64,000 nucleotides of DNA from assembly GCA_900660155.1 (NCBI GenBank), contig CABFPE010000117.1:311239-375238 (forward strand). The letters run 5' to 3'. This DNA comes from Hofstenia miamia (lineage: Eukaryota > Xenacoelomorpha > Acoela > Hofsteniidae). The notes under the pieces were generated by a model that worked only from the letters and a program-made list of their open reading frames with translations, did no database searches and had not been told where the DNA came from. The stretch's first letter is position 1. Every line of letters starts with the position of its first letter. Of this stretch, positions 47,301 through 60,258 are shown one piece after another. The translations under genes and the position numbers were made by a program.

Positions 47301-49249
47301 TTTAATTAATTTATTGTAGCTTAGTTTGTAGTATATGTATATTCAAGTTGTGTGTACATTTTTGTAAATATGTATATATCTTATTTATTCATATGCATGG
47401 AACAAACAAAATAAAGCAATTGAAGATGTATGTGTATCCACTGCTTAAAAGAATTAAAAGACCAGTTTTTGACCAACACCATGAAGGGTTGGTCAAATTT
47501 TCACAACAAGCCAATTCCTTGCATCAGCACAACAACAAAGGAAAAAAATTAACAGAAAAGTATTTGCCTGAAATAACTGCAAAATACGGTTTCAAGATTT
47601 GTAGTTTTGTTATCAATAATACTGCAAATTTCAGAAAACTGTTTAATATCCTCACGAATTATTCCTCCAAATTGGTTAACAAAATTAGTATATATATTAC
47701 ATAGAAATAATCGTTAAATCATTTAAAACATATTTTTTTTTCACTTTATAACTGTTTTAATGCATTTTCTTAAAAAAATTACTATTATTGAAATACTTGG
47801 TTGTATTAGCTAATGAGAATGTTTCAATTATTTTATATCTTGTATTTAGCGATCTCTAACAGCCATATTGTCATTGCATTTCATTGAAGTTCAACAAATG
47901 GACATAATGAAGGCAAAAATTTCGGATCTACTTCTAAACTGAAACTCAGCTTGGTAATTCAGCGGTGCAAATCGTGAAGCAACTCAAGGACAATGCATCG
48001 GAACCAAGTTAATGCATATTGATCACTGTGTGGAATCAATAAAAAAGGATGAGCATCTCCAAAATTAATAATCTGATTCTGGTTCAAGAAGGGCATTCGT
48101 AACATTTCAAATGTTGAACTGGTGTGAATGTTCGTGGAAAAAACTGTCATCAGTTTCCAAAAATATTTTTATATTAACACTGGCCTTTCTGAAGAAACTG
48201 TAAAATTAATTTTGATAAATAAACACCTACGACAGTTTCAGTTTTCAAAGGAAGAAAAAATCATAGATGCATCGTTGTAGCATTTCCATTGTCTAAATTG
48301 AGTAGTACACTTTGTAATGCTAATAGAAATGTTCCCTATCAATTAACAAAAGGGTTTAGTTACGCAAGGAGATCCTCTTATATAATTGCATGTTTGTTTT
48401 AATTTTTTAACTCTCAAAACTTTCGGATCACCCCAAATATATTGAATTGTGTTAATTTTAAATTAAAATGGGATTTTCTCATGTGAATTCTTATGAAAAT
48501 ATTTTCCTTGATCATCTACTTCTGCCGCACAACCTTTTCATTAATTATTGAAATAAATCGCACGAATATTTCTTATCTGCCGCTTATGGTTCATTAAATG
48601 CATAGATTAGTTAATATTGATATGCACCATTCATTCACTAGAATTTTGCCAGTTCAAATTCAATGTCACGCACAGAGATATTTTCAACCGCCAATCAAGA
48701 GAAAACTGAATTCAACCTCTTTAGGCCTTCTATATCCGATTTCCATTGTTGTGACCTATACTAGTATCAAAATAAAAATAGAATCCTGTTCGGCAAGCAT
48801 CTTTAAACGCGATCATCTTCTTCAACAAGCGTATTTATTATACTTTAATGTCGCAACGTTAAAAGTTGAATTCAAATTGCTCTTATGATATACGTATACT
48901 GTGCATTGGTATATTGTGGTATACTCCAATGGACAGTCATCATTCTTACATTTTCATTAAACATCTATTGTTTTTTTTATTGTTCTTTGCTTGTTGGTTT
49001 GTAGCACATTAATAAACATTCTACGTTTTTATATTTTAAAAAATAAGACCGATATCATGTAAAGGATGTTCGGTTTCTTTGAGTTAAATGAGGTTTTCAG
49101 CCTTACTTAGCTTTGATAGACCAATCATATTTCTACCAAAACATCAACTGTGAACAGGCAAGAAAGCCGTGATCAAAAACTAGATATATTTATTATATTT
49201 AAACATTCTTAGATAAGGAAGAATTTGGCTGTATATATCAAGGAACACT
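47301..49249. other. Unassigned stretch
   Basis: A 118-codon plus-strand frame at 47348-47704 contains KGKKLTEKYLPEITAKYGFK but matches no family I know. Otherwise there are no genes or clear repeats. Confidence 0.3.
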
Positions 49250-50220
49250 AAGGTTGGACAAATGTCATGCAGAGATGACTCAGGTCGGAAAAAAACGAAT
49301 CTGTAGTACTTTTCATCTCCTATCATAATAGTAGTAACTCAGTCTCGTTTAGCACATCACTTGTATCTATAACATCTGTCTAGAAATCCTTGGACTCTTT
49401 TGATACAGCTGCAGTCAGCTCCATAAACTATTAAAGCATATTTTAACTTAGATATAAACAAAGCTTCAAAACGTGGTGTATGTCATGAGGCGAAGAAACT
49501 GCATTCTTGGGATAAAATGCCTCCTAGTCAAAATTGCAAGCAAGTCATCGACGTGACTCGCGAACTTTAAATTAAGTTGGAAGTAGAATCCCAAAATCCT
49601 TTTATAGTGTGCTTGCTTTAGATTAGTCGCAACAGGGGTACCATTGCATCTTTCCATTAGACGACCTTTGTGAAAATAAGGCAGTTGATAAGTAAATGAA
49701 TACAAGATCCCCGAGCCCAACCGCAAGTGTTATCTACTTCGAGATAAGAAATAGTTTTTGAGCAGGTTCACACAAGTCCTCAAACGTAATGGCTACAACA
49801 TCCTTTATGTCACACGCATACTATAAGAGCTTAGCAGTGTCATGAACTGATTTCAGAGATATAACATTCCAATAAAGTGATTAATTATATAGGATTTAAT
49901 AGAGCAAATTAGGTTACCAGGAACATTACATCTGATAATATCTATAAAGTGATCGTGTTTGACATTGTTGAAAGATTTCAAATGTCAAGTACTGGAACGG
50001 AAACGTAAGCTGTAGTACTGATTAACAATGAAGTTACCACCGTTTCTGTTGGAACACAAATTAACAGTATTCCAGTATCGCTTCTGAGAACGTTTGAATA
50101 GCTGCAATAATTTTTAGCCTTAACAATCAGTGGATGAAGTTTTGCATTGAATACATTTCTCAACTCCATGGACTTTGTTCTTGAGAGACGGTTCAACGTT
50201 CAGCATTAATATAATTTTAG
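49250..50220 (-). mobile_element. LINE reverse transcriptase, antisense, decayed
   Basis: On the minus strand: KSFNNVKHDHFIDIIRCNVP with GNLICSIKSYI (motif A region), then RLGSGILYSFTYQLPYFHKG, YKRILGFYFQLNLKFASHVD (the LGV...L.F..H motif), FIPRMQFLRLMTYT and CIKRVQGFLDRCYRYK. The order is that of a LINE polymerase and C-terminal domain. The catalytic YADD motif was not found. Stops and shifts are frequent. Confidence 0.65.
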
Positions 50221-50402
50221 GAGTAATCCAATATAGAGCTCTTGATGAAAATGAGAAAACAGAGTATCAATAAGAGCATCAATTTATTAGCCACTGAGCA
50301 AATAACTCTTTCCGTTTAAAGTTAATCTGTCGTATGTGATTCTTCTGCTAAGCATAAACAACTTAATATTTAAGAAAGATGTCTATGACCTGCTCATGAT
50401 AA

Positions 50403-51421
50403 TACAGGGTGTATACAAAGTCTCCTTACAATTTGAAAAATTTATTACAAAAGCAGCTTACATTATACGATATTGCCGTACCAAATTCTACATTATACGA
50501 TATTGAGAATTATACGATATTGTCGTACCAAAATGGCTACTCCTCAAGAAAAAGCACAATGTGTATCGTGGTTTATTGAAACCAAATCAGATGTTCAGAC
50601 TCAACGAAACTACAGAAATAAGTATGGAAGAGATCCTCCATCATGTCCTTCCATTCGTGCATAGCACAAGAAATTTATGGAGACAGGGACCGTATTTGAT
50701 AGAGAAAGGAGCGGGCGACAAAGAACATCTGAAGAAAACATCGATCGTGTTTCACAAGCCTTTACTCGTTCTCCTACAAAGTCCATCCACATTGCTGCCA
50801 GAGAGTTGCAACTACCGCGTTCAACAGTGCACAAGCTCCTCCACAAGAACTTACGGTTGTACGCTTACAAAGTGCAACTGTTACAGGCTCTTGAGCCAAA
50901 TGACCAGCTAAAACGAAGAGAGTTGGGTGTAGAAATGCTGGGACGCATTTCTGATGATGAAGCATTCCTTACGCGAGTCTGTTTTAGTGACGAGGCAACT
51001 TTTCATTTTTCAGGGAAATTAAACAGACACAATATAAGAATCTGGGGGTCAGAAAACCCCCATGAGATTAGGGAGCTTTACCGGGCTAGTCCAAAAGTGA
51101 ATGTGTGTTGTGGAATCATGTGTGATCGAATAATTGGGCCATTTTTCTTCAACGAGGCAACAATTAATGCAGATGTTTGCCTTGATTCGGAATGCCATTG
51201 CCAACATTGATGGACCTATGCTACAGCGAACATGGCAAGAAATAGAGTACCGACTTGATGTCCTTCGTGCAGCTAATGGTGCTCATATAGAGGTCTATTA
51301 AATATTGTTAAAAACTTTAATAAATACTTATTAAAATGAAAAAAATCTGGTAAAGATATCTCATAAATTGCTTTTATAATAAATTTTTCAAATTGTAAAG
51401 ATACTTTGTGGACACCCTGTA
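50403..51421 (+). mobile_element. Tc1/mariner element with terminal repeats and a deleted transposase
   Basis: Both ends begin TACAGGGTGT and stay similar for about 58 bases (ACAATTTGAAAAATTTATTA within), with TA at the borders. The transposase starts at 50533 (MATPQEKAQCVSWFIETKSD). It has one stop at 50662-50664 and then continues with RSGRQRTSEENIDRVSQAF, STVHKLLHKNLRLYAYKVQL and VCFSDEATFHFSGKLNRHN (first catalytic Asp). Next come SPKVNVCCGIMCDRIIGPFF and, in a shifted frame, WQEIEYRLDVLRAANGAHIE. The region between, with the second and third catalytic residues, is deleted. Near the left end ATTATACGATATTG occurs three times. Confidence 0.9.
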
Positions 51422-53517
51422 TTTGAAACTTAGAGACAACGGAATACAATTTGAAAACATGGCCTTGACACGACCAAAGGACTTCTTTTCAAGCGACCAC
51501 ACGCTACTCATCAAATATTAGGCATACTATCATGTTTGGGTGTTAGTCAATATATAAAAAAATTGCTAAATTATAAATTTATTTGGTCAAATTCTGTATT
51601 GGAAAAGGTTTTCTCTTGCTGAAATGGTAAGAATAAACAAAATAGTTATGTTTTCTTTAATATTTGGTGATATATTCACGTTTTTTCGAAATGATACCTC
51701 ATAATTGTCTTTATTAGAATTATTTTAAATTTGTTAGTGGCATCAAGGAATATCACTGTGAAAGAAAGTAGAATTTCTAGCATTCTTTTATATTGCTAAA
51801 GTAAGAAAATTTCCGATTAGATAACTGTTTTATTCAGGTTTAACCTGAATCGAATATTTATGTGAAAAACAGGAGATTTCTTGACTTTATTGTTGGATAA
51901 TGCATTTTGAATTCCATCTATTGTAGTTTGTTCCATTTTTTCATGTTAACTTTGTGACCAAAACAAAACTCAACAGTCACCACCATAAAGATGAGCAGTA
52001 TCCCAAAATTGATAAAGATTATGAAATAAAGTAGAAATGTATTTAATATTTAAAATTTAATCTTGTTTAGGATTCGAAATATACCCAGTGACTGATCACA
52101 TTATAAATTCGGATATCAATCCTAGAGCAACCCTATCATAGCCATGTCTGCTATTCTGATTTTACCATTGGTTCGAAAAAGCATAAAGTACCAACTTGGA
52201 TAATTAAGCTTACTTGAATATTTGAGAAAATCTTTCTAAAATTTGCCAAGCAATCAACAGTTTTAGAAATCTAATATGTTGTTTCTATCAACTAAAGGCA
52301 AAGTTTTGTAATGAAAATAATATTAACTCAATAACAATGAATATAATTGTGTAACAAAATTCAAAATCTCGCATGAGTGTATAAGTGTATTATTTTTGCA
52401 AAACTAAATTAGTAACTACAGTTAAATTTTCAATCAGAAAGCTAGATCGTTTGATTTCTATGAATTCACAGTCGCAAAGTTCTTGCTTTGTAATCACATC
52501 TTCTAATACACCGTATACGTTTTCTTGCCAATGTCTAATTGATTTTATTAATATAGAGAAAACCAATGCAATTAACTCCGCGTATGCTATTGCGCTCTTT
52601 CATGCCTTACATCAAGGCCTACTGTTTGCAGTAGAATTTACTAAAATGAAGCCAATAGAACCCTCATCCAGAGACCAGCATTTGATATAATACTTAAAGT
52701 CAACTCTAAAAATTTCTAATTTTAAACATATCTGCAATTTTTTGCTTTATTTGATGTTGCGCAAAGATTACATTTAAAAAATGAGGCCACTCATACAATA
52801 AACTTTCCACATTTTAAAATCAAACATTTGAAATTCAATGTAGCTACAGATTACAGAGTTTTACTTGCAAGCATATATATCTAAGCTTTTTGATTTGCGA
52901 TGCAGCATTTTTTAAAATCTATTACACTTCATTAATTGCAAAACCCTTCGATAATTTATTCGGCCAACTATTGAAATGACGATTTATTTTTTGTTTGTTT
53001 CGAGGAAATTCAATGGCAATAATGCTTCGAAAATGAAAGAAAAGTGGCAAGTACTTTATATTGAATAAATAGGCCAAATTATCAGGAAAACCTCTGCTTT
53101 AACTGCGTTTAGCGCTTCATTATTATTTATTTATTTGCAAGTATTTTTGTATAGGCAAATCGCCAATCGATTAAAGTAGCACGTGCTCACACATAAGTTC
53201 ATTTTAAGTAACGGAATTTCCCCAACTAGAAATGGAATTAAAATCAGGCTGTTTTCCAAAATTTAAATAAAGTACGTATCTACTCTACCTGCCAAATACA
53301 CGTAGCTTGATTCTTAGAGAAAACGAAGTTTATAGAGTTATCAAAACAATTACTGTCACTTTCTATTCAGGGCCTCTGGTTTTAGGCCAAAAAATCACAA
53401 AGTAGACAATCGGAAAGGTGTAAAATAACAAACATAGGCGAATTTTTTGGTCCTTTAAAAATGGAAAAGGTTTTATTGCAGCATTCGATGTCATTTCAGC
53501 ATTTCTAAAAAGTATTA
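51422..53517. other. Unassigned AT-rich stretch
   Basis: No recognised gene or element. A 101-codon frame at 52385-52690 has no motif. A near-perfect 17-base palindrome TTCAGGTTTAACCTGAA lies near 51835. Confidence 0.3.
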
Positions 53518-53683
53518 ACAAAAATGATTTCAATTGGGCTAGAGGCTAATTCTATGATCTATGGTCTTATTATCACTACCATAAGTCAGATTGCTCAAGA
53601 ACAAAAATGATTTCAATTGGGCTAGAGGCTAATTCTATGATCTATGGTCTTATTATCACTACCATAAGTCAGATTGCTCAAGA
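53518..53683. repeat. 83-bp tandem duplication
   Basis: Units 53518-53600 and 53601-53683 are identical by eye (ACAAAAATGATTTCAATTGG to CAGATTGCTCAAGA). A third copy of the first 14 bases follows at 53684. Confidence 0.95.
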
Positions 53684-53707
53684 ACAAAAATGATTTCTTT
53701 TTCATTA

Positions 53708-53953
53708 GCAAAAATTATTCCAATTCTGCACCGTTTTTCAAAAAAGCATTGAAAATATTTCCATACGTCACATTTTTTCTTGAATATTATTAACCTATAT
53801 TGATACATATACAGCAATGGCGAATTCAGAGCAAAAATTATTCCAATTCTGCACCGTTTTTCAAAAAAGCATTGAAAATATTTCCATACATCACATTTTT
53901 TCTTGAATATTATTAACCTATACTGATACATATACAGCAATGGCGAATTCAGA
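53708..53953. repeat. 123-bp tandem duplication
   Basis: Units 53708-53830 and 53831-53953 differ at about two positions (CATACG or CATACA; CCTATATTG or CCTATACTG). As 123 is divisible by three, a minus-strand frame of 106 codons shows a repeated 41-residue block, but no other evidence supports coding. It lies 24 bases from the 83-bp duplication. Confidence 0.95.
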
Positions 53954-53999
53954 GGGAGCGTTGCCGGCGCAGTTTCCAAAAAAAATCATTGAGAACATT

Positions 54000-56900
54000 T
54001 TCTTTGCGCTCTGCATTATTTATCTTCAACAAGATTTCAAAAATGTGTGTTTGCTTTTACAACATGTTTATCATGGGTTCCAAATTGATAGCACTTGTAT
54101 TTATAAAATTGTTGAATCCGCCGCCCCCTGTACAGCCATTATTAAGGTTGTTCCTATCGAGCTCAGGTTTGATAGGACAGAAAACAAGTTATAAATTATT
54201 GTTGAAGTAATTTTAAAAATAACACATGCAGATGAATAATCCAAATTGATTTCATTATTGCGCGGAGCACGAAATAATGTAAGTAAATTGCAAGACTTTT
54301 TACATTTGAATTTAAGATGTTCTTCATGAAACTGGCATTGAAATGACTGAAATAGGTGGTAAAAGCCAAAAATAAGTGCAATTAAATTTTCGCAAAATAT
54401 GCGCTGTTCTTAAACAATAGTATTGTTAACATTACCGCCCAATGCATGCAAACGTATCTCCTTTCAGCTGAAAATTTTGTTAATGAATTTCAAATATTTA
54501 CAAAAGTATTTCTATTTACTACCTATGTATTACCAAGTGTTTTATACAACGCTAAAATACACATGCTAGCAATATAAATTACTTTTGCCTAATCACTAGT
54601 GGAATAAACACCTTCCTCCATAAGTTGAATTTCATATAAACTCAAAGATGCGTGAGATTTTCAGGAAAACAATGTTAAATATTTAACTTGGACTTTTAAT
54701 TAGTATTCTATTTGCCTGAAGTTTCAAGCTTTCTCAATAGGATTAATATTGCAATCCAAAATAGTCAATGTCCTACCTTTTTATTTAATGATCCTACATT
54801 CTTATGTAATGATGTGATGAACAGTAGTAATTAGAGGAAAAGATGCTCCTTTTTGCGGATTCTATGACTTGCGAGATCGGATTATATGTATTGAACATTC
54901 TTTTCTTACACAATGTATGGCTTCAAAATATATTTTTATTAAGCCTAGGGCTTTATAATATCCATTTTTATTAAGCCTAGGGCTTTATAATATCAAGTTT
55001 GATCGTGTTCTTCATCATTGATAATTATCAAATTGACACAATGGATAAACACAATACTTTAATGTTTAAGTAGGCTATTTTTGGTTTACGCATGAAGGGT
55101 TTGTTTATCCCTTCAAAAATACTAGTATCCGAAGAAAAACGACCAGTTAATTTGCAATTTTTATTTTGTACTAACCAGACATGTAAAAATTTAATTGTTT
55201 TTCTCAATTGAAAATGCTATTTTAAGTGTTCGTTTAAACGCTTACGGACAAATCCCCAATATAGATTCTATAAAAAGTCGTTAATTTTATTCTTTATCTG
55301 TAGCCGCTCATATCGTTGACCGTCTATCAATGCTTAATTGGATTTTTATTTAATGGAATTAAAAATTTAAAAATGTTCCCTGTTTTAGAAGTAATGGAAT
55401 TGTAGTTTATTTAGCCCCCTTCCTATCGTATGTCTACCATTACCCCCACCTAAAAATTATAGCCTAACGACGCCATTCTCTGACATTGTTCATTCATTTA
55501 CATGGTTGAGAATCTTAGCTTCTAACAGGATTTCATGTGCAAGTTAACAAAATACTTCAAGATTCAAAGAATATGTACATGTACATTGTTTTACAGTAGT
55601 GTATCATAATTTAATATCAAATCAAAATAAATGTGTAATTATTTCATATTTGCCAATTCCAAATATAATATTTTGCTTTGTTATCAAGTCAAGCAATTTC
55701 AAAATGTATTTTTTCAAATGTTGATCAATTTATTAACCCACCAACAAACTATTGTGCCTGAAGTCACAAACCGTTTTGTTCACATTCACATACGATTTTT
55801 TGCCGACCTATCAGGAACTTTGTGAATCTTGGGATTTGGATACATCTATGGGTGAGTGTCCTTCGCTTGTGAAATTTGTCATAAAAGTTATTCGTTTGTT
55901 TAAATTGCATTAAAATTTTAACTTTTCTCAATGGAAAATCCGATTTTGGCAAAAACATTCAAATTCTTCGCATGCCTAGTGTTCGAAGAATAAAGCAGTC
56001 TAACGCTCATGAAAACAACAACTACCTCAATTACTTTGTTTCTGCCAATAGACCACCCACTCCCGTCTGGGTGCGCCGTGCGCAAAGTCAGAATCGTCTT
56101 TATCCAGCTTACTTTTAGATTTGAGATTTCTTTATTATTTAGTGATTCATGAGCAGTGTTGAATCTAGGATTGAAATTCCAGGGGTGCTGCTTCCAGCTA
56201 GAGCGGTGCAGTTTGGAGCCGCAACAATGTCTGGTTTTTAAGCATGTAATGGTGGGTTTTAAGAATGGCATAACACGGATTTTCTAAAATATTGTTTTGG
56301 CATGGTACGTTTTCATTTGCTCAGAAGTACAGTTCCTAACCATTTTTAGGCTTTTTAACCTAAACGCATTTCTTCTCTATCAAATAAAATGATCGAAGCA
56401 ATATATTATGTCTTATAAACAACTAAAGAAAATCGAAATCGAACAATGTCCATGCTGTTCACATGTGATAATGTAATCATCGATCTTTTCATGCTATGAC
56501 GATTCCCGCAGATGACGTTGGCAGAAAATGTGGGCCCCAGTCGGACTCGAATTCTACGCAGTACATTTAAATCATTGCTATTGTATGCCCATTTTTTAGT
56601 ATCTTTGTTAAAACATTTTTAGGGAAGAATTTGTTCATTTGAACTCCAAAGTAAATTCTGAACTGGACAACTATCTAGAGAAAATCGTGGTATTCACTGC
56701 TTAGTCAGGAAATTGGCCATATGTGTCAGAGCATAACAAAAAAATTGGTTCAGGACTTATTTCTAAATGTATTACTAAATGTATTCTAGTCTCATATTAG
56801 CTCTGCCTGACTTAATGCATATTACCCTAACACTGTTGCTCCGGGGATAATTATTTCTCCCCGGGAGGGAATTACCCCCGCAATACCTCCGTAGATTCTT

Positions 56901-57240
56901 TATTTAATTTTTTTGTAGAAATGATCACAGATTGTAAAAAAATACCTGGGTTATTTAGGTAATTAACATGCTGATGCTAAAGTATACTATTTTTGCATAA
57001 AGTTCAAGAATGTTCAAATTTTAGTTATTTACCCTAGTCATGTACATACAATAATATATCGTAAAGTTTTAAGTGTTACTTTGCTTACTATTTGGTAAAT
57101 TACCTTACACTAAAATTTGGTAATAATTTGTTACGGGAGTGTACGACCAACCTCGCAAAATATACAATTATTGCATTCAACGCTAAAGAAAACAATGCAA
57201 GAATGTAATTTCATGAAAATATCGTATTTTATGAATTTAA
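54000..57240. other. Mostly unassigned stretch with one 32-bp tandem repeat
   Basis: At 54932-54994 a 32-base unit, TTTTTATTAAGCCTAGGGCT with following bases, is repeated twice. Otherwise I saw no gene. The 117-codon minus-strand frame at 55918-56271 shows no known motif. Confidence 0.4.
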
Positions 57241-57242
57241 TC

Positions 57243-57340
57243 AGGAGCGTACCCAGAATTTTCTGACGGGGGAGGGGACATAGTCATCATTACCCAATGC
57301 CGGGCGAAGCCCCGAGAAAATTTTTGAAAATATCGAGAAA
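57243..57340. mobile_element. Terminal piece of a dispersed DNA element, hAT-like
   Basis: CAGGAGCGTACCCAGAATTT followed by a G-rich run and CCGGGCGAAGCCCCGAG resembles the ends of hAT-type non-autonomous elements (CAGGGGCGTACCCAG type). No matching inverted end was found downstream, so it is partial. Confidence 0.4.
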
Positions 57341-57992
57341 ATAAACCCTAAAAAATGCGTTTCACCACAGATCCTATATTTTAAATTTTTCATTTTTTTA
57401 CGAAACTTTTTTTGATTTATCGAGTCAAAATCAAATTTGGAAACCTGACGGGGTATCTGTATTTCTTTAATCCTGATAAACACTCTTTGATAATTGGAAG
57501 GAGTGCTTAATACAACAGGAGTGACAACCATTCATTTATTGCGAAAAAATATCAAAAGGCTTCATTTATCGCATAAAACGCCACCTTGTGAAATATCTAT
57601 ATATTTCTGTATCTCTAGCTTTTTGTCGCATATTACACACTGCATTATATCACATATCAATAGATGTTCTGTTGGAGGATGCAGAAGTAATTATGAAAAT
57701 AAACGCGTGTATTTCTTAAAAGAAAGCTATTTACTAAAAAATATAGTTTACGAACAAAATAAATGCATATTAAAGATAGAGATGAATCAAGGATTTGCCA
57801 AACAACGTTAAGGTTAGTGATTATTTTGTTGCTTTAACTTTATCTATAACTATAGTTTTATATCGAAGTTTTGTTTGGTACTGAGTGCTTAATAGTTTGT
57901 AGTTTATTCAAGTTGTAAAGTTAAGTTTGAGATATGGTGAAATTTTCATTCGTTTATATTCTAAAAATTTAATATTTAGCAAGAGTTAGGAA

Positions 57993-58300
57993 TTATGTTT
58001 TGCGGGCGGGAAAATAGTTTGACCGGGCCCGCCCGGCCCATTTTGAAAGACAACGGCGGCCCGCGCTGCCTGTTATACATAGCCCGAAATCCGTCCTTCC
58101 ATTAAATATTGACGACTGACCTACATTTAGTCTGATTTCTACCAAAAGCATTAGAAAATCGACTGGACTTTCAAAAACGACAATATATAACATTTGAACC
58201 GCCGAAATTTTGATACCCCTATAGCTCTTGTAGGGGTCAATTTGGACCCTTATCTTAAAAAGTAGAAGTATCAGTGCAATTGATGGCTGACGCAATTCAG
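57993..58300. repeat. GC-rich dispersed repeat piece
   Basis: GGGCGGGAAAATAGTTTGAC and GGGCCCGCCCGGCCC stand out strongly from the AT-rich background. The neighbouring minus-strand frame (DPYKSYRGIKISAVQMLYIV) has the look of a dispersed repeat rather than a gene. I cannot name the family. Confidence 0.35.
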
Positions 58301-59159
58301 TCCTGTAATAGGACAGCTGTCCCGAAAATAATTAATTGAAATTCAACACAAAGGATGTAGTTCAAGATGAGAAGTCTTTTTAAGCACAGGAGCACACTCA
58401 TTATCTACATGAACTATTGGAGGATGTATGACATTTCCATTCTCTTTTGCTTTACACTTAACTGCCCAAGATATTCCTCGTAAGAAATGGTGTCCGGAGT
58501 TCTCCTTTCAATGAGGCTTCGGTTTTTCGATATTGCACCAGCAACACGTATGAAGGCTATCATAAGCCATCATTTCCAGCAAAATATTGCAAAGTTTTAA
58601 GTCTGCAAAATTCACTTTAAAGGCGATCAATTCTAGAATTTATTCAAATGCGCCTCACATTCATTTACTGAAGGAACTATACCTATCAAGAAGATTTGAG
58701 TGCTTCAAATTTAAGCGAGATAGATCATCAACATCAAAAATTGAAAGAGTCACTTTCAAGAAACTGCCCGCCGCCGTCAGTACCAATTTTCTGGATTAAT
58801 ACTCTGTTGTCATTACGTCATTAAACTAATTAAACGACTCCCTGGTTTTGTGATCAGTCAAGAGTGACAAATGCTCAACTTTTGACACAATATCTGTAAT
58901 TGATAAAGAGTAAGCATGACTAAAAAATAAGCATATCAGCATTAAAACAATCCAATGAAGCACATCCAGATGATAAATATAGCATTCCAAGCTTATTTAT
59001 ATTAATAGTATAAAGCTAAAGAAATGGCTTATAATTTATATCTCCGATCAAAAAAAATGAAAGAATTTTTTTTCAACCTCTCAGCAGTAAAAACACGCAC
59101 AGTAACAAAATTTATATCACTCAATGGCAAGTTAAGTTTTTTATAAGTTAATATAAAAG
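58301..59159. other. Unassigned stretch
   Basis: No recognised gene or repeat. Confidence 0.25.
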
Positions 59160-60060
59160 TAATTAGACAACATTAGCAAATATTTCTTCAGTTTTTGCAT
59201 ATTTATTGGGGTTTTTCATTTCAACATCATTCTTCGTGATCCCCCAAACATTTTCTATAGGTGAAAGGTCCAGTGAGTTGGTAGGCCACTGCAAAATTTG
59301 CAGATTTTTTTTCTGAAGAAGTGTTGGGTATGTCTTGAAGTATGGGGGTTCGCCCCATCTTGCTGAAGAATCCATCCAGTCCAATAACATCGGTCTGAAA
59401 ATGGGATAAGCTATGCTAAAATATCAGTATGCATATTTGAACTATCTACAGTGCGTCCTTCCACAATTTTTAGGTAAAAACCTTTATAGCTCAAAGCACA
59501 CAAAACCATGCATTTTTGGGAAAATTTTGGAGTTGGCTTCAGAGGCGTCTTGGATGTCGTAGACCAATTAGAAATGTTGTTTCTATACAGCTGGAACATG
59601 GACTTATCGGTTATGAAATATTTCTGAAAAATCCATCCAGCAACCATTGTTCAAAGAAGTAAGCCTGGTCTTCTTTCTTTTTTTCGTGTCAATAGTGGCA
59701 CTTTTTCGTCAGTTTTTTTTACAGATCCCTTCCTTTGAAAGTGTTCGGTACACTGGCGATGGTGAGACAGCATTATGGGTTTCTTGAAGCTTTGATTTCA
59801 TATGAGCGGTTGATTTCAAACAATTTTGACAAAGGTTTTCTTTTCATGTCCATTCAATTTGACTGGTCGCCCACTTCCTTTCTTCCTTTTTAGCGTGTTC
59901 GTTACATTAAACTTTTTTGAAGTTTTTGTTGAATGTTTTTGGGTTCACACCCGATATATTGAGTAAAGTTTTGCGGTCTGTTGTCCCAGTAGAGTAAGAT
60001 ATTGCAGACGTTTCTTGCATCTTGATGAGATATGTTTAGTGAAAATTAATAAAGTCCCTG
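59160..60060 (-). mobile_element. Decayed Tc1-like transposase
   Basis: On the minus strand the C-terminal part reads KNLQILQWPTNSLDLSPIEN and VWGITKNDVE, the Tc1 signature around the third catalytic residue (WP..S.DLNPIENVWG). Just before it, in a shifted frame, is WILQQDGAN (second Asp, in QQDGA). Upstream are FQKYFITDKSMFQLYRNN (first-Asp region, with a Tc1-like order) and CALSYKGFYLKIVEGRTVDS. The N-terminal DNA-binding part near 59850-60010 is present but frameshifted. At least four breaks are seen. Confidence 0.8.
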
Positions 60061-60232
60061 TCCCCATCTGGTGTGTTCATGGGTACTGTTGTTGATTGTG
60101 CGTGACTGCCTAATGCGTTCGTCTAGAGCATGAAAACTTTAATGAGGTGAAAATACTTTTGTATTGTCGTTGAAGAGTTTTGTATTTGAAAATTTTTTCT
60201 CATTTTTTTACCGGAGCTATTGTTGTAGCCCT

Positions 60233-60258
60233 GGACCAACTATATATGTAGTTGGTCC
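60233..60258. repeat. 26-base near-perfect palindrome
   Basis: GGACCAACTA, six central bases and TAGTTGGTCC form a palindrome with one mismatched pair in the centre. It could form a short hairpin. No gene end lies next to it except the start side of the Tc1 relic. Confidence 0.7.

Noticed and set aside
53659-53979. 106-codon minus-strand protein with a 41-residue repeat
   Set aside because: The repeat follows simply from the 123-bp DNA duplication; no family, start context or flanking exon supports a gene.
55918-56271. 117-codon minus-strand frame
   Set aside because: No motif, and its composition is like the other chance frames in this region.
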